Part shown: positions 1-7,974 of the stretch, one piece after another
Layout of the letters: the number at the start of each line of letters is the position of its first letter
How positions within the stretch are numbered: the stretch's first letter is position 1
Source: Cytophagales bacterium Alg240-R148
Lineage (GTDB): Bacteria > Bacteroidota > Bacteroidia > Cytophagales > Cyclobacteriaceae
Length of the DNA stretch: 64,000 nt
Reading direction: 5' to 3'
Assembly (NCBI GenBank): GCA_900537185.1
Contig: LS999831.1
Location: forward strand, 1 to 64,000
Notes under the pieces: generated by a model
The model's database searches: none
Told to the model about the DNA's origin: nothing
What the model saw: only the letters and a program-made list of their open reading frames with translations
Made by a program: the position numbers and the translations under genes

Positions 1-113
1 CGTTGTAATAAAATTTAAATGTTATTTGAAGATTAAGTGACGGAATCTGTGGTTTTAAACCTACTTGAATAAATCCAAGCAGTTTTTGTCTACTATCAAG
101 TGTGCACAGCTTT

Positions 114-122
114 TCAAAGAAC
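114..122 (-). promoter_or_regulatory. boxA-like antitermination site of the rRNA leader
   Basis: The minus strand reads GTTCTTTGA, matching the boxA element bound by NusB/NusE in bacterial rRNA leaders. It lies 13 bases downstream of a palindrome that would form an RNA hairpin, on the same transcript. Confidence 0.7.
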
Positions 123-135
123 TTCCTGTGGGTCC

Positions 136-151
136 CTAGCAACGTTGCTAG
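136..151 (-). repeat. Perfect 16-base palindrome in the rRNA leader
   Basis: CTAGCAACGTTGCTAG is perfectly self-complementary and would form a hairpin in the leader RNA just upstream of the boxA-like site. A role in antitermination or pre-rRNA processing is inferred from its position. Confidence 0.6.
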
Positions 152-258
152 TTCTTCACAATGTGACTACAATCTTTCATCGCAATCTGGTATTATTTTT
201 TCAATCTTGTCAACCCCTCTACTTCCTTTCTTTTAGACTCTTGCTCCAAAAGCGAATG

Positions 259-290
259 CAAAGGTAAGTGACTCTTTTGCTATCTCCAAA
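259..290 (-). promoter_or_regulatory. rRNA promoter, proximal (third of three tandem)
   Basis: On the minus strand TTTG (287-290) is followed after 20 bases by TACCTTTG (259-266), an exact match to the Bacteroidota primary sigma pattern TTTG-N19/20-TAnnTTTG. It is the copy closest to the boxA site. Confidence 0.75.
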
Positions 291-422
291 TTTATCTTGA
301 TGTTTTTTTGAGAAAATTTTAAAACCCTTTTTCGTTTAAAATCTGCCTCTCAGCTTCTCAAACCATCAAAATTCATCCTGTCAATCTCTTTATTTTCAAC
401 CACTCTTCTGTGATTGGGGATG

Positions 423-452
423 CAAAGGTAAGAAGCTTTTTTTATCTTACAA
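423..452 (-). promoter_or_regulatory. rRNA promoter, middle (second of three tandem)
   Basis: The minus strand shows TTG (450-452), a 19-base spacer, then TACCTTTG (423-430). The bases after the -7 element (GCATCC) resemble those of the two neighbouring promoters, as expected for duplicated start regions. Confidence 0.72.
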
Positions 453-568
453 GCACTTGTTGAAATTAATTTGTTTTATTTTTTTTGAGCCTTTTTTCAA
501 CCCAATAAAACCATCTCAACACATCAATTCACCCTCCGTTTTCCGCTTAAGCTTCTCAAAAGCGGCTG

Positions 569-594
569 CAAATATATGTTAACTAATCCCCCAA
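569..594 (-). promoter_or_regulatory. rRNA promoter, distal (first of three tandem)
   Basis: The minus strand has TATATTTG at 569-576, matching TAnnTTTG. It is followed by GCAGCCGCTTTTGAG, which resembles the start region of the proximal promoter. The -33 element is poor: the nearest TTGG is only 14 bases away. Confidence 0.6.
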
Positions 595-629
595 TTCCTA
601 ATCTTATTTAATATTAATTTAACACAGCT

Positions 630-1151
630 CTATAACTGCTTGGGCTGCTTGTAGATAGGGACAGTACTGCACGGTTCTCCATACATAATACTTTTGGCGT
701 TTTTCAAAAGTACCGTAGCAATTTTAAAATATGCTTCTTCTGGGTTGGGAATATTCGAACAGCCTTTGACAACAACTTTAGCTTCATTAAAGTCTTCTGG
801 GCTTAATAAATCCAGTTCAGAAAACAACTTTGCGCGGTCTATGTCTTCCGCATCCTTGGCTACTGCAACAATTTTTGCAAGCCCTTCCAGTTTGGTCGAC
901 AACAACATATAGGCCCATATCGGAATTATGGCATCACAAGAACAAGTAATTACCACCTTCTTATCCGCATATTGGGACCAATCATGTGTCTTAATAAAAG
1001 ATCTAAAATCTTTCTCTTTCAAAATCAGACCTTGGAACAACAAGGGCTCGATATCAAAAAGCAACCAATCTTCTGCTTTCATTAACAGCTCCATGTCCAA
1101 ACTTATCAAACCACTTTGTTCCACACGGTTCACAATCTCCGAATCACTCAT
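630..1151 (-). CDS. DUF2480 family protein
   Basis: A 173-residue protein without signal peptide or membrane segment. I recognise it as DUF2480, a family of unknown function largely confined to Bacteroidota, by the overall sequence and the repeated acidic helices. Its ATG overlaps the tsaB stop codon (ATGA), so the two are translationally coupled and it is the last gene of the operon rpmH-rnpA-S41 protease-tsaB-DUF2480. It ends about 50 bases before the first rRNA promoter on the same strand, so read-through from this operon into the rRNA operon is possible. The function cannot be inferred beyond this association. Confidence 0.85.
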   Translation of the reverse strand: MSDSEIVNRVEQSGLISLDMELLMKAEDWLLFDIEPLLFQGLILKEKDFRSFIKTHDWSQYADKKVVITCSCDAIIPIWAYMLLSTKLEGLAKIVAVAKDAEDIDRAKLFSELDLLSPEDFNEAKVVVKGCSNIPNPEEAYFKIATVLLKNAKSIMYGEPCSTVPIYKQPKQL

Positions 1152-1834
1152 ATTAACTTCTTTGGTTTAATGGCTTTGAATTCTTTTAAATAATAGGGAT
1201 CAAAATAGGCTACATCCTCAAATTCGGCTGTTTTAAACCGTTCAATAGCTAGGAGGCCAACTCCTTTTGAAAACTCTACCACTTCATTTAACACAATGGC
1301 GTTGTTATGTTGCTTTAAAATTGGGGCACATTTTGGGGCCCCGTTTCCAAAAAAGACAATTTTATGTTTGTCCAATAACTCCTGAAATGCCCCTCCTTCT
1401 ACAACCTTTGCATGGGTTGGCATTACTGCTTCCCCTTCTGCATTGTAAATAGCACAATACACCTCCATTCGCCTGGCATCAATCATAGGGCAAAACAAAT
1501 ACCCTGCCCCCCATTCAAGTGATAACTGAGCAGCCATTGCCTCCAATGTATTAACCGCAATCAAAGGAAGATCCAAACCAACACATAAGCCTTTGGCTGT
1601 TGAAGTTCCAATTCTTAACCCAGTATAACTCCCAGGTCCTTTGGCCAGTGCAATTGCAGACAGGTCCTTTTTATTTGCACCAACCACTTCAAGCAGTAAA
1701 TCTATTATTTTCAATAATTTAGTGGCATGGGATTTCTCCCCTTTCAAGTTCAATGAACCCAACAATCCACTTTCGTTATGCAAAGAAACAGAACACACTG
1801 GTGTTGAAGTTTCTATACTCAAAATCAAACTCAT
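1148..1834 (-). CDS. tsaB: TsaB, subunit of the tRNA t6A threonylcarbamoyl transferase complex
   Basis: The 228-residue protein starts with LILSIETSTPVCSVSL, the ASKHA-type nucleotide-fold opening of TsaB, and has the family signature KGPGSYTGLRIG near residues 65-76. TsaB is a non-catalytic partner of TsaD (with TsaE) in making N6-threonylcarbamoyladenosine at position 37 of ANN-decoding tRNAs in the cytoplasm. Length is normal for the family. Its ATG overlaps the stop of the S41 protease gene (ATGA) and its stop overlaps the next ATG. tsaD and tsaE are not in this window. Confidence 0.93.
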   Translation of the reverse strand: MSLILSIETSTPVCSVSLHNESGLLGSLNLKGEKSHATKLLKIIDLLLEVVGANKKDLSAIALAKGPGSYTGLRIGTSTAKGLCVGLDLPLIAVNTLEAMAAQLSLEWGAGYLFCPMIDARRMEVYCAIYNAEGEAVMPTHAKVVEGGAFQELLDKHKIVFFGNGAPKCAPILKQHNNAIVLNEVVEFSKGVGLLAIERFKTAEFEDVAYFDPYYLKEFKAIKPKKLI

Positions 1835-3465
1835 TTATTCTCTAATACAGCACTATATGCTTCTTCTTTATTTAATAATTCCAACGCTCTTTGTATCCCT
1901 TCATCGTTTTTCAGCCCCGCTAAAATGCCTCCGGATTCATTGAAATACCGCCGAGCCACCTCAATATTTAAAGCCTTCAAAATCTCTTCTTTGTTCATTT
2001 CAAATTCCTTCCCCTTGTAATCCTCAATAAAGTTTTCAAAAACACCGACTTGCTCCTGCAACACTTGTTTTCCAAATTCTTCCTGAATTTCAGTCTTAAA
2101 ATCAGAAATGGCTTCATCTAAGTCTGTTTTTACAACAAAGTCGTTTTGATTTAGCCAGGTTATAAATTCTTTGTAATCCGATGTTCCCAAATTAATATCC
2201 ATGCCGCTTTTAGGCTTTTCATGCCCAGCACAATAAACCGAAGCGTATTTAAAAATTTGACCAGTAGCCTGAAGTTGTTGGATCAGACCAGGACTTTTGC
2301 CTCGCTCAAGTACAATATCTGGCTGGAGCCCATTGCCACTCCACACCGCTCTTCCATTCTTAGTTTTAAATTCCTCCGACCTATAATTTCTTAAACTATC
2401 GTCAGAAGCATAATTGATGGCCTGTATGCAGCGGCCACTAGGTATGTAATATTTTGCAGCGGTTACTTTCAGCTTTGCGTTAAACTTTAAAGGTCGAGTG
2501 GTTTGCACCAATCCTTTTCCAAAAGTATTGGAACCAATCAATACGCCTCTGTCGTAATCTTGGATCACCCCAGATACAATTTCAGAAGCGGAGGCCGATT
2601 GCCCGTTTACTAGCACTACCAATGGCATTTCAGTATCAGCAGGTTCATTGAGGCTCTTATACACTTTATTCCAAGATGCCACTTTACCTTTGGTGGATAC
2701 AATTTCAGTTTTTTTGTTCAAGAAAACCCCCGCAACATTGATTGCCTCGTTCAGCAACCCACCAGGGTTGCCTCTCAAATCCAACACCAACTTGGTCGCC
2801 CCCTCTGCTTTCAACCTATTCAAAGCATTTTCTACTTCCACTCCTGCCCCCGTTGTAAAGTCTGATAATTTGATATAACCAGTATTATTTTCCAAAAGTC
2901 TAACAAAACTGACATTGTCGATTGAAATCCTCTCTCTGTTGAACTTCAGCTTTCTAACCTCATCTTGCAAGCCTTTCACTTCGAGCTCCACCAAAGTTCC
3001 CGCCTCTCCTTTTAATAAAGTACTAATTTCAAAAGTTTGCTTGCCTTCCAGGACATTGCCATCGATGGCTACAATTTGATCGCCACTATTCAGTCCATTT
3101 TTAAAAGCAGGGCCATCTTCTCTCGGGATATCTACATAAAACAAATTGTCCAATTTCAAAATTGTTATGCCTACTCCAGCATACTCGCCAGTAGTTAGCG
3201 ATTTATAGGCTTCCAATTCTGACTCAGAAATATATACAGTATAGGGGTCCAGTGAATTAAGCATGGCGTCTATGCCCACGTTCATCAATTCTTCTGGATC
3301 TACTTCGTCGACATAGAATGCATTAACCTCCTTAAATAAGGTGGCAAAAATATCTATGTTCTTTGTTATGGCAAAATAATCTTCATTTGGTTTAACAAAC
3401 GAGACCATAACCAACCCTCCTATTAAGCACACTGCTGCGATGCTAAATTTTACTTTCATTCTCAA
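1831..3465 (-). CDS. S41 family C-terminal processing peptidase
   Basis: A 544-residue periplasmic or membrane-anchored serine protease. An N-terminal hydrophobic segment (about residues 5-24) is followed by a PDZ domain (about 85-165) and an S41 catalytic domain. The catalytic region shows DLRGNPGGLL (229-238), NGQSASASE with the serine nucleophile (about 287-295) and TFGKG with the general-base lysine at 317, the Ser-Lys dyad of the CtpA/Prc type. A C-terminal helical extension follows. Translation could start at residue 1 or at Met3; the longer form overlaps the end of rnpA by 23 bases. Its natural substrates cannot be told from the sequence. Confidence 0.92.
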   Translation of the reverse strand: MRMKVKFSIAAVCLIGGLVMVSFVKPNEDYFAITKNIDIFATLFKEVNAFYVDEVDPEELMNVGIDAMLNSLDPYTVYISESELEAYKSLTTGEYAGVGITILKLDNLFYVDIPREDGPAFKNGLNSGDQIVAIDGNVLEGKQTFEISTLLKGEAGTLVELEVKGLQDEVRKLKFNRERISIDNVSFVRLLENNTGYIKLSDFTTGAGVEVENALNRLKAEGATKLVLDLRGNPGGLLNEAINVAGVFLNKKTEIVSTKGKVASWNKVYKSLNEPADTEMPLVVLVNGQSASASEIVSGVIQDYDRGVLIGSNTFGKGLVQTTRPLKFNAKLKVTAAKYYIPSGRCIQAINYASDDSLRNYRSEEFKTKNGRAVWSGNGLQPDIVLERGKSPGLIQQLQATGQIFKYASVYCAGHEKPKSGMDINLGTSDYKEFITWLNQNDFVVKTDLDEAISDFKTEIQEEFGKQVLQEQVGVFENFIEDYKGKEFEMNKEEILKALNIEVARRYFNESGGILAGLKNDEGIQRALELLNKEEAYSAVLENK

Positions 3466-3862
3466 TAGCTTGATTTACTTCATTACTCAAACGTTCAAGA
3501 GATTGTTTTAGTTTTTTTTCTAAAAAAATATATTCTTCAATCTTACTTGAAGTATAAATATAACCAATAACTAGATTATTTTTATTGGAAAGTAAATGTT
3601 TGTTGTTCCGGTAAGCCTCTCGGAATAACCGCTTGATGTGGTTTCTGTCCACAGCTCTTTTGAAGTTTCTTTTAGGAACAGTGAAAAGTACTTGTACTCC
3701 TTGGTGATCGGAATCTTGGGCAGGTAAAAATTGGTACACCATTTTAAATGGGTACAAATAAAAATAGGAACTTTTTTTAGCAAAAAGTTCCTTTATTAGA
3801 TTACGCTTAAAAAGCCGTTCTTTCTTTTTAAATGTTTTGTGCACGAGGAAAGTGGTTTTCAA
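3443..3862 (-). CDS. rnpA: RNase P protein component
   Basis: A 139-residue basic protein with the RNase P protein signature RAVDRNHIKRLFREAYR in its centre, the helix that contacts RNase P RNA. It assists the RNA subunit in removing 5' leaders from pre-tRNAs. Position directly downstream of rpmH is the classic bacterial arrangement. Its 3' end overlaps the start of the S41 protease gene, which is unusual company for rnpA outside this phylum. Confidence 0.95.
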   Translation of the reverse strand: MKTTFLVHKTFKKKERLFKRNLIKELFAKKSSYFYLYPFKMVYQFLPAQDSDHQGVQVLFTVPKRNFKRAVDRNHIKRLFREAYRNNKHLLSNKNNLVIGYIYTSSKIEEYIFLEKKLKQSLERLSNEVNQAIENESKI

Positions 3863-3907
3863 TTAACAATTGAACATCCTCCAATCCTTTATTGCAAGAT
3901 GTTAAGA

Positions 3908-4063
3908 CTATTTATGTGTCTTTTCGTCAGAAACAGTAAGTTTCTTTCTACCCTTGGCTCTTCTTCTAGCAATAACTGCTTTTCCGCCTACTGAGCTCAT
4001 TCTTGACTTAAAACCGTGCTTGTTTTTTCTCTTCCTTTGAGAAGGTTGAAATGTTCGTTTCAT
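3908..4063 (-). CDS. rpmH: Ribosomal protein bL34
   Basis: A 51-residue, strongly basic protein beginning [18 protein letters not shown], the unmistakable start of bL34, with the conserved [20 protein letters not shown] core. It is a structural protein of the large ribosomal subunit. It heads the operon with rnpA and is preceded by a consensus promoter 25 bases upstream of the ATG. The C-terminal tail (TVSDEKTHK) is a few residues longer than the usual 44-46. Confidence 0.96.
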   Translation of the reverse strand: MKRTFQPSQRKRKNKHGFKSRMSSVGGKAVIARRRAKGRKKLTVSDEKTHK

Positions 4064-4087
4064 CTTGATATTTCTTTAACAGGGCTG

Positions 4088-4119
4088 CAAAGATAAGATA
4101 GGTTTTTTTTATTTCCAAA
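4088..4119 (-). promoter_or_regulatory. Promoter of the rpmH-rnpA operon
   Basis: The minus strand shows TTTG (4116-4119), 20 bases, and TATCTTTG (4088-4095), an exact match to the Bacteroidota promoter consensus. Transcription would start about 17 bases before the rpmH ATG. Confidence 0.78.
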
Positions 4120-4127
4120 TACCTTTT

Positions 4128-4135
4128 TATTTTTG
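4128..4135 (+). promoter_or_regulatory. Possible -7 element of the M61 peptidase gene
   Basis: TATTTTTG matches TAnnTTTG and lies 16 bases before the ATG. No good -33 element is visible because the upstream sequence is a T-run shared with the divergent rpmH promoter. Confidence 0.4.
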
Positions 4136-4151
4136 TCTAACAAAAAAGCAA

Positions 4152-5795
4152 ATGATCTATTCTTTATCCTTTCCTAACCCTCTGTCGCGTTATGTTCTTA
4201 TTGAATTAAAGTTCAAAGCTAATGCATCCAATTTAATAATACAAATCCCAAGTTGGAGACCAGGCCGGTATGAAATTGCAGATTACGCAGAGCGGGTTAG
4301 ATTCTCGGGCAAAACCGCACATTCTTTGTCCAGAATCAACAATAACACCTGGAAACTTAAAAATAAAAAAGACGAAGATATTGTTCTTTTATACGAATAC
4401 TATGCCAACCACATGGACGCGGGCAACAGTTATGTTGACGAAGAACAAATTTACATCAATTTTATAAACTGCCTTATTTTCCCTAGTGAGCATCAAAATG
4501 AACTTTGCACTGTTTCAATAGATATCCCTACAGATTATTCCATAGCGACCTCCCTACCAGGCACTGGGTCCTTTCTCACCCAAGGAACACTAACTGAACT
4601 ATTTGACGCTCCAATAATGGCGTCGAAAAACATGCACTCCTTTGCATATACCGTTCAAGAAACTGTGTTCCACCTCCATATCAATGGCAACAACCCAATG
4701 GACATGCGGCGTGTACTTACTGATTTTAAGCGGCTTACAACTACTCAATTAGAGCTATTCGGAGATTTCCCGAGCGACAACTACCACTTCCTTATACATA
4801 GTCTTGAATACCGCCACTACCATGGAGTCGAACATAAAAACAGCACGGTAATTACCTTAGGGCCTTCCAGTGCTCTACCAACCACATTGTACCCTGAACT
4901 ACTAGGGGTAGCTTCTCATGAATTATTCCATGTTTGGAACGTATGTACGATAAAACCAGCCGCATTTTATGGCATCAATTATACCATGCCAATTTACACC
5001 GACTGTGGTTTTGTTCTAGAGGGAATCACCACCTATTATGGCGATTTGATGTTGTGGCGCTCCGGAGTATTTAGCCAAGAAACATACTTGCAGGAACTCA
5101 ATAAAATACTGAACCGACATTTAAGCAACCAAGGAAGGCACCATACTTCTCTATCCACCTCTTCGGAAGAGTTGTGGCTCAATGGCTACAAACCTGGAGC
5201 TCCTGCTAAAAAAGTATCGATTTACATGAAAGGGGCGATTTGCGCGTTCTTAATGGACTTAAAAATTCGATCTTTGACTAACAACCAACAAAACTTAGAT
5301 CAAGTTATGCAGCTTTTATGGGAACAATACAGATCAAAGGGCTACGATAAAAACGCGGTATATGAAATTTTCGAAACAGTTGGAGGGCCGGATATTCGTC
5401 CTTTTTATTTGGAATTATACGATGGTGTAAAGGATCTTACTTCCTTTTTAACGGAACAGCTGCCATTGTTTGGAATGTCTTTGGAAAAACAAGCAAACAA
5501 AGAGCCCGTTGCTTCCTTTTTAGGTATCCAACTATCCGATTACAAAAATGGCGGTAAAATTATTCAAGTGGACGAGCAAGCTCCAGCTTTTAAACTACTA
5601 GCCATGGACGACGAGCTTATTAGCATAAATGGAAAACAAGAAAACTGGAAGATAGAACCCGGTTCCCAACCGATAAAATTGGAGATAAAAAGACAAGGAA
5701 GACTGCTTTCGATACTACTGCCTGTAACAGCACCCGTTTATTTTCAAGCGTACTACATTGCAGTTCAGAACAGTGCTGGGTATGAATTCCGTTAG
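4152..5795 (+). CDS. M61 family (glycyl aminopeptidase-type) metallopeptidase with PDZ domain
   Basis: A 547-residue protein with the M61 layout: an N-terminal beta domain (about 1-170), a gluzincin catalytic domain with HELFHVWN (zinc ligands His256 and His260, catalytic Glu257) and the downstream acidic region CGFVLEGITTYYGDL carrying the probable third ligand Glu, then a C-terminal PDZ-like domain (about 455-530). Family members cleave N-terminal Gly or Ala. Unlike many relatives there is no signal peptide at the chosen start, so a cytoplasmic location is suggested. It is divergent from rpmH and ends at a shared terminator with the convergent M16 gene. Confidence 0.88.
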   Translation: MIYSLSFPNPLSRYVLIELKFKANASNLIIQIPSWRPGRYEIADYAERVRFSGKTAHSLSRINNNTWKLKNKKDEDIVLLYEYYANHMDAGNSYVDEEQIYINFINCLIFPSEHQNELCTVSIDIPTDYSIATSLPGTGSFLTQGTLTELFDAPIMASKNMHSFAYTVQETVFHLHINGNNPMDMRRVLTDFKRLTTTQLELFGDFPSDNYHFLIHSLEYRHYHGVEHKNSTVITLGPSSALPTTLYPELLGVASHELFHVWNVCTIKPAAFYGINYTMPIYTDCGFVLEGITTYYGDLMLWRSGVFSQETYLQELNKILNRHLSNQGRHHTSLSTSSEELWLNGYKPGAPAKKVSIYMKGAICAFLMDLKIRSLTNNQQNLDQVMQLLWEQYRSKGYDKNAVYEIFETVGGPDIRPFYLELYDGVKDLTSFLTEQLPLFGMSLEKQANKEPVASFLGIQLSDYKNGGKIIQVDEQAPAFKLLAMDDELISINGKQENWKIEPGSQPIKLEIKRQGRLLSILLPVTAPVYFQAYYIAVQNSAGYEFR

Positions 5796-5844
5796 CCCAG
5801 TATTGGGCATGACCTTTATTAAAACTTTTGAAAGGCCATAAAAA

Positions 5845-5868
5845 AAGGCCGATGCAACCATCGGCCTT
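5845..5868. terminator. Bidirectional terminator between the M61 and M16 genes
   Basis: The stem AAGGCCGAT / ATCGGCCTT encloses a 6-base loop. An A-run at 5841-5846 gives a U-tract for the leftward transcript; the rightward side has only a short T-rich tail. It sits between convergent genes. Confidence 0.75.
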
Positions 5869-5889
5869 CTTAACAATATTTTCAAACCA

Positions 5890-7953
5890 CTATTCAAAAA
5901 TTGTGTCCTTCAAATTAGAATTGACCTTTACTTCAACTAACTCTGCAGTAACGGACATTCCTGGTCCAAATGGAATTTTTATTTTGGAAGGCACTTTTAC
6001 ACCTCCCTCTGAAGTATATTCCAAAATATCTGTATTCAACACCATATCACCAGAAGGGGTGGCAGCAGTTTTAGACTCTCTAACAAGCAGGCCTGTTTCT
6101 GCATCAAAATAGTGCGTGGAAACCTCTTCACCACTTTTATATTCCAATCCATAAACAACACGGCCATTTATTTTATCTTGGTTTTTGATAGATACTTGTA
6201 TACCGGCACTTTTGAAATCAAGCTCTTGAAACAAAATTGCCTCCTTTGCCATAGAAGCTTTCATATTGTCATCTATTGGCAAAGCATTGCCCATTTGTTG
6301 GATACTTGCTTTTCCTTTGTTGTATTTTTTCACCATCATTGGGTTGCCGTTCATATTGACAATTTGAGACAATTTGTCATTGTCTTTTCTTGCAAAAGTT
6401 AATTGCATGGCCATCCCGTTGACTTCGGCGTTGTATTTTAAACTAATATCCTTGACACCAGCCAATACTGTTTTACCTCCCAAAGACTCCAGGTACTTTT
6501 CGATTACGCTTTCTGATGTTACTCCTTCCGGTAAAGTCATTTGATCTTTTGGATCATAGGCTACACCATCTGTATCGTAGTATTGTACCTTTCCAAATTT
6601 TTCAAGACCAGTGGCTATCTCTGCACCTTTCCCTACTACCAATATATAAGCGTTGTTTGGACGAATGTATTTCTTAGCCATGGCTTGTACATCCTCTAAA
6701 GTTACTGCTTCTAACCTTTTCAAATAACCCGTATAATAATCCTCGGACAAATTAAAAATAGCTGTATTGATTGCAAAACGGGCAATCGTTTGAGGGCTCT
6801 CAAGCGATCTTGCAAAACTCCCCATAATAGACGCTTTGGCGGCATCCAATTCTTTCTGGGTAACACCGGACTCAACTATTTTATTCAACTCGTACATAAA
6901 CTCATGTACTGCAGAATCGGTCACTTCATTTCTTACACTAGCCGAAGCCACAAACGAACCTACCAATTCATTGTTCGCAAGGGACGACCTAGCACCATAA
7001 GTGAAGGCCTTATCTTCTCTAAGATTTTGCATCAAGCGCGAAGAAAAACCACCCCCCAATATTTGGTTCAGCACCCTCGCTTTGATTACATCTGGCGTTC
7101 CAGGTTTAAGGTCCAGCGGGTAGCCAATTCTAATTGTAGATTGAACTGAGTTGGGTCTATCTACGAGCGCAACAAATGTTTTTTCAGGCGCCATAGGCAC
7201 CTCATATTTAAAAGAAGGTACCGTTCCACCTTCCCAATTTTCGAAATGTTTCTTCACCAATTTTTTGGCTTGTTTCAGCTTGATGTCTCCAACAATTGCC
7301 AAATAGGCAATGTTCGGTTTAAAGTACTGCTGGTAATAAGCCTTGCAATCTGCTACCGTTATGTTGTCAAGAGATACTTCCGTGGTGTTTTCTCCAAAAG
7401 GGTGGTCCTTTCCATAAAACAAAATACTTTGCACATTGCCGGCTATGGCACCTGCATCTTCTTTGTTGGCTGCGAGATTGGATTTATTCTGTTTAATTAT
7501 TTTCTTAAGTTCTTCCTCTGGGAAGGACGGATTGTACAACACATCTGTAAACAAATCCAATAACTTCTCTGAATGTTTGGTTAAGGACGATCCGTACATC
7601 CCTGCTGCCGAAGTAGACAAACTGGCACCAATAAAGTCAATTTCTTCGTCCAACTGGTCTTTGGTTCTTGAGTTAGTCCCTCTTCTTAGCAACTCCCCAG
7701 TTGCCGACAAGTAGCCCACTTTTTCTTTTTCTAATAAATTATCTCGTTTTAATGACAGAGAAAAAGATACTCTTGGCAATTTATGATTTTCCACCACATA
7801 GACTTTCAGTCCGTTTTTTAGTGTAAACATTTCGGCCTCGGCTATGTTAATGGTTGGTGCGGGAGCCGGTTTGGGCGGTTTAGAACGATCAATTTGTGCT
7901 TCTGCATATAAAAATGCAAACACAGCTATATATAAAAGTGTTAGTTTTTTCAT
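5890..7953 (-). CDS. M16 peptidase homologue lacking the zinc motif, fused to a LolA-like C-terminal domain
   Basis: A 687-residue protein with a signal peptide (cleavage after about residue 19, AEA-Q). Residues 40-460 form a pair of M16 (pitrilysin/MPP) halves, but the site where HxxEH should stand reads SATGELLRRG (about 83-92), so both His ligands are gone and the protein should be non-catalytic. The last 200 residues have a beta-rich pattern (HYFDAETGLLVRE, GVKVPSKI) like LolA/lipoprotein-sorting-type domains. It follows the gene of an active M16 peptidase, as for heterodimeric M16B enzymes where the inactive partner helps bind substrate. Probably periplasmic. Confidence 0.85.
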   Translation of the reverse strand: MKKLTLLYIAVFAFLYAEAQIDRSKPPKPAPAPTINIAEAEMFTLKNGLKVYVVENHKLPRVSFSLSLKRDNLLEKEKVGYLSATGELLRRGTNSRTKDQLDEEIDFIGASLSTSAAGMYGSSLTKHSEKLLDLFTDVLYNPSFPEEELKKIIKQNKSNLAANKEDAGAIAGNVQSILFYGKDHPFGENTTEVSLDNITVADCKAYYQQYFKPNIAYLAIVGDIKLKQAKKLVKKHFENWEGGTVPSFKYEVPMAPEKTFVALVDRPNSVQSTIRIGYPLDLKPGTPDVIKARVLNQILGGGFSSRLMQNLREDKAFTYGARSSLANNELVGSFVASASVRNEVTDSAVHEFMYELNKIVESGVTQKELDAAKASIMGSFARSLESPQTIARFAINTAIFNLSEDYYTGYLKRLEAVTLEDVQAMAKKYIRPNNAYILVVGKGAEIATGLEKFGKVQYYDTDGVAYDPKDQMTLPEGVTSESVIEKYLESLGGKTVLAGVKDISLKYNAEVNGMAMQLTFARKDNDKLSQIVNMNGNPMMVKKYNKGKASIQQMGNALPIDDNMKASMAKEAILFQELDFKSAGIQVSIKNQDKINGRVVYGLEYKSGEEVSTHYFDAETGLLVRESKTAATPSGDMVLNTDILEYTSEGGVKVPSKIKIPFGPGMSVTAELVEVKVNSNLKDTIFE

Positions 7954-7974
7954 TTTGTAAAGTTTAATGCAAGC

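Larger units (their letters stand above)
1..255 (-). other. Leader of an rRNA operon (16S gene expected just left of base 1)
   Basis: No protein-coding frame is convincing here. Read leftward, the stretch begins below the third of three tandem promoters, contains a perfect palindrome (136-151) and a boxA-like GTTCTTTGA (114-122), and ends with an AT-rich tail TTATTACAACG at the window edge. In Bacteroidota the boxA-like GTTCTTTGA lies upstream of 16S rRNA, and a tail of this form commonly precedes the GAGTTTGATCC start of 16S. That the 16S gene follows is an inference, because it lies outside the window. Confidence 0.75.
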
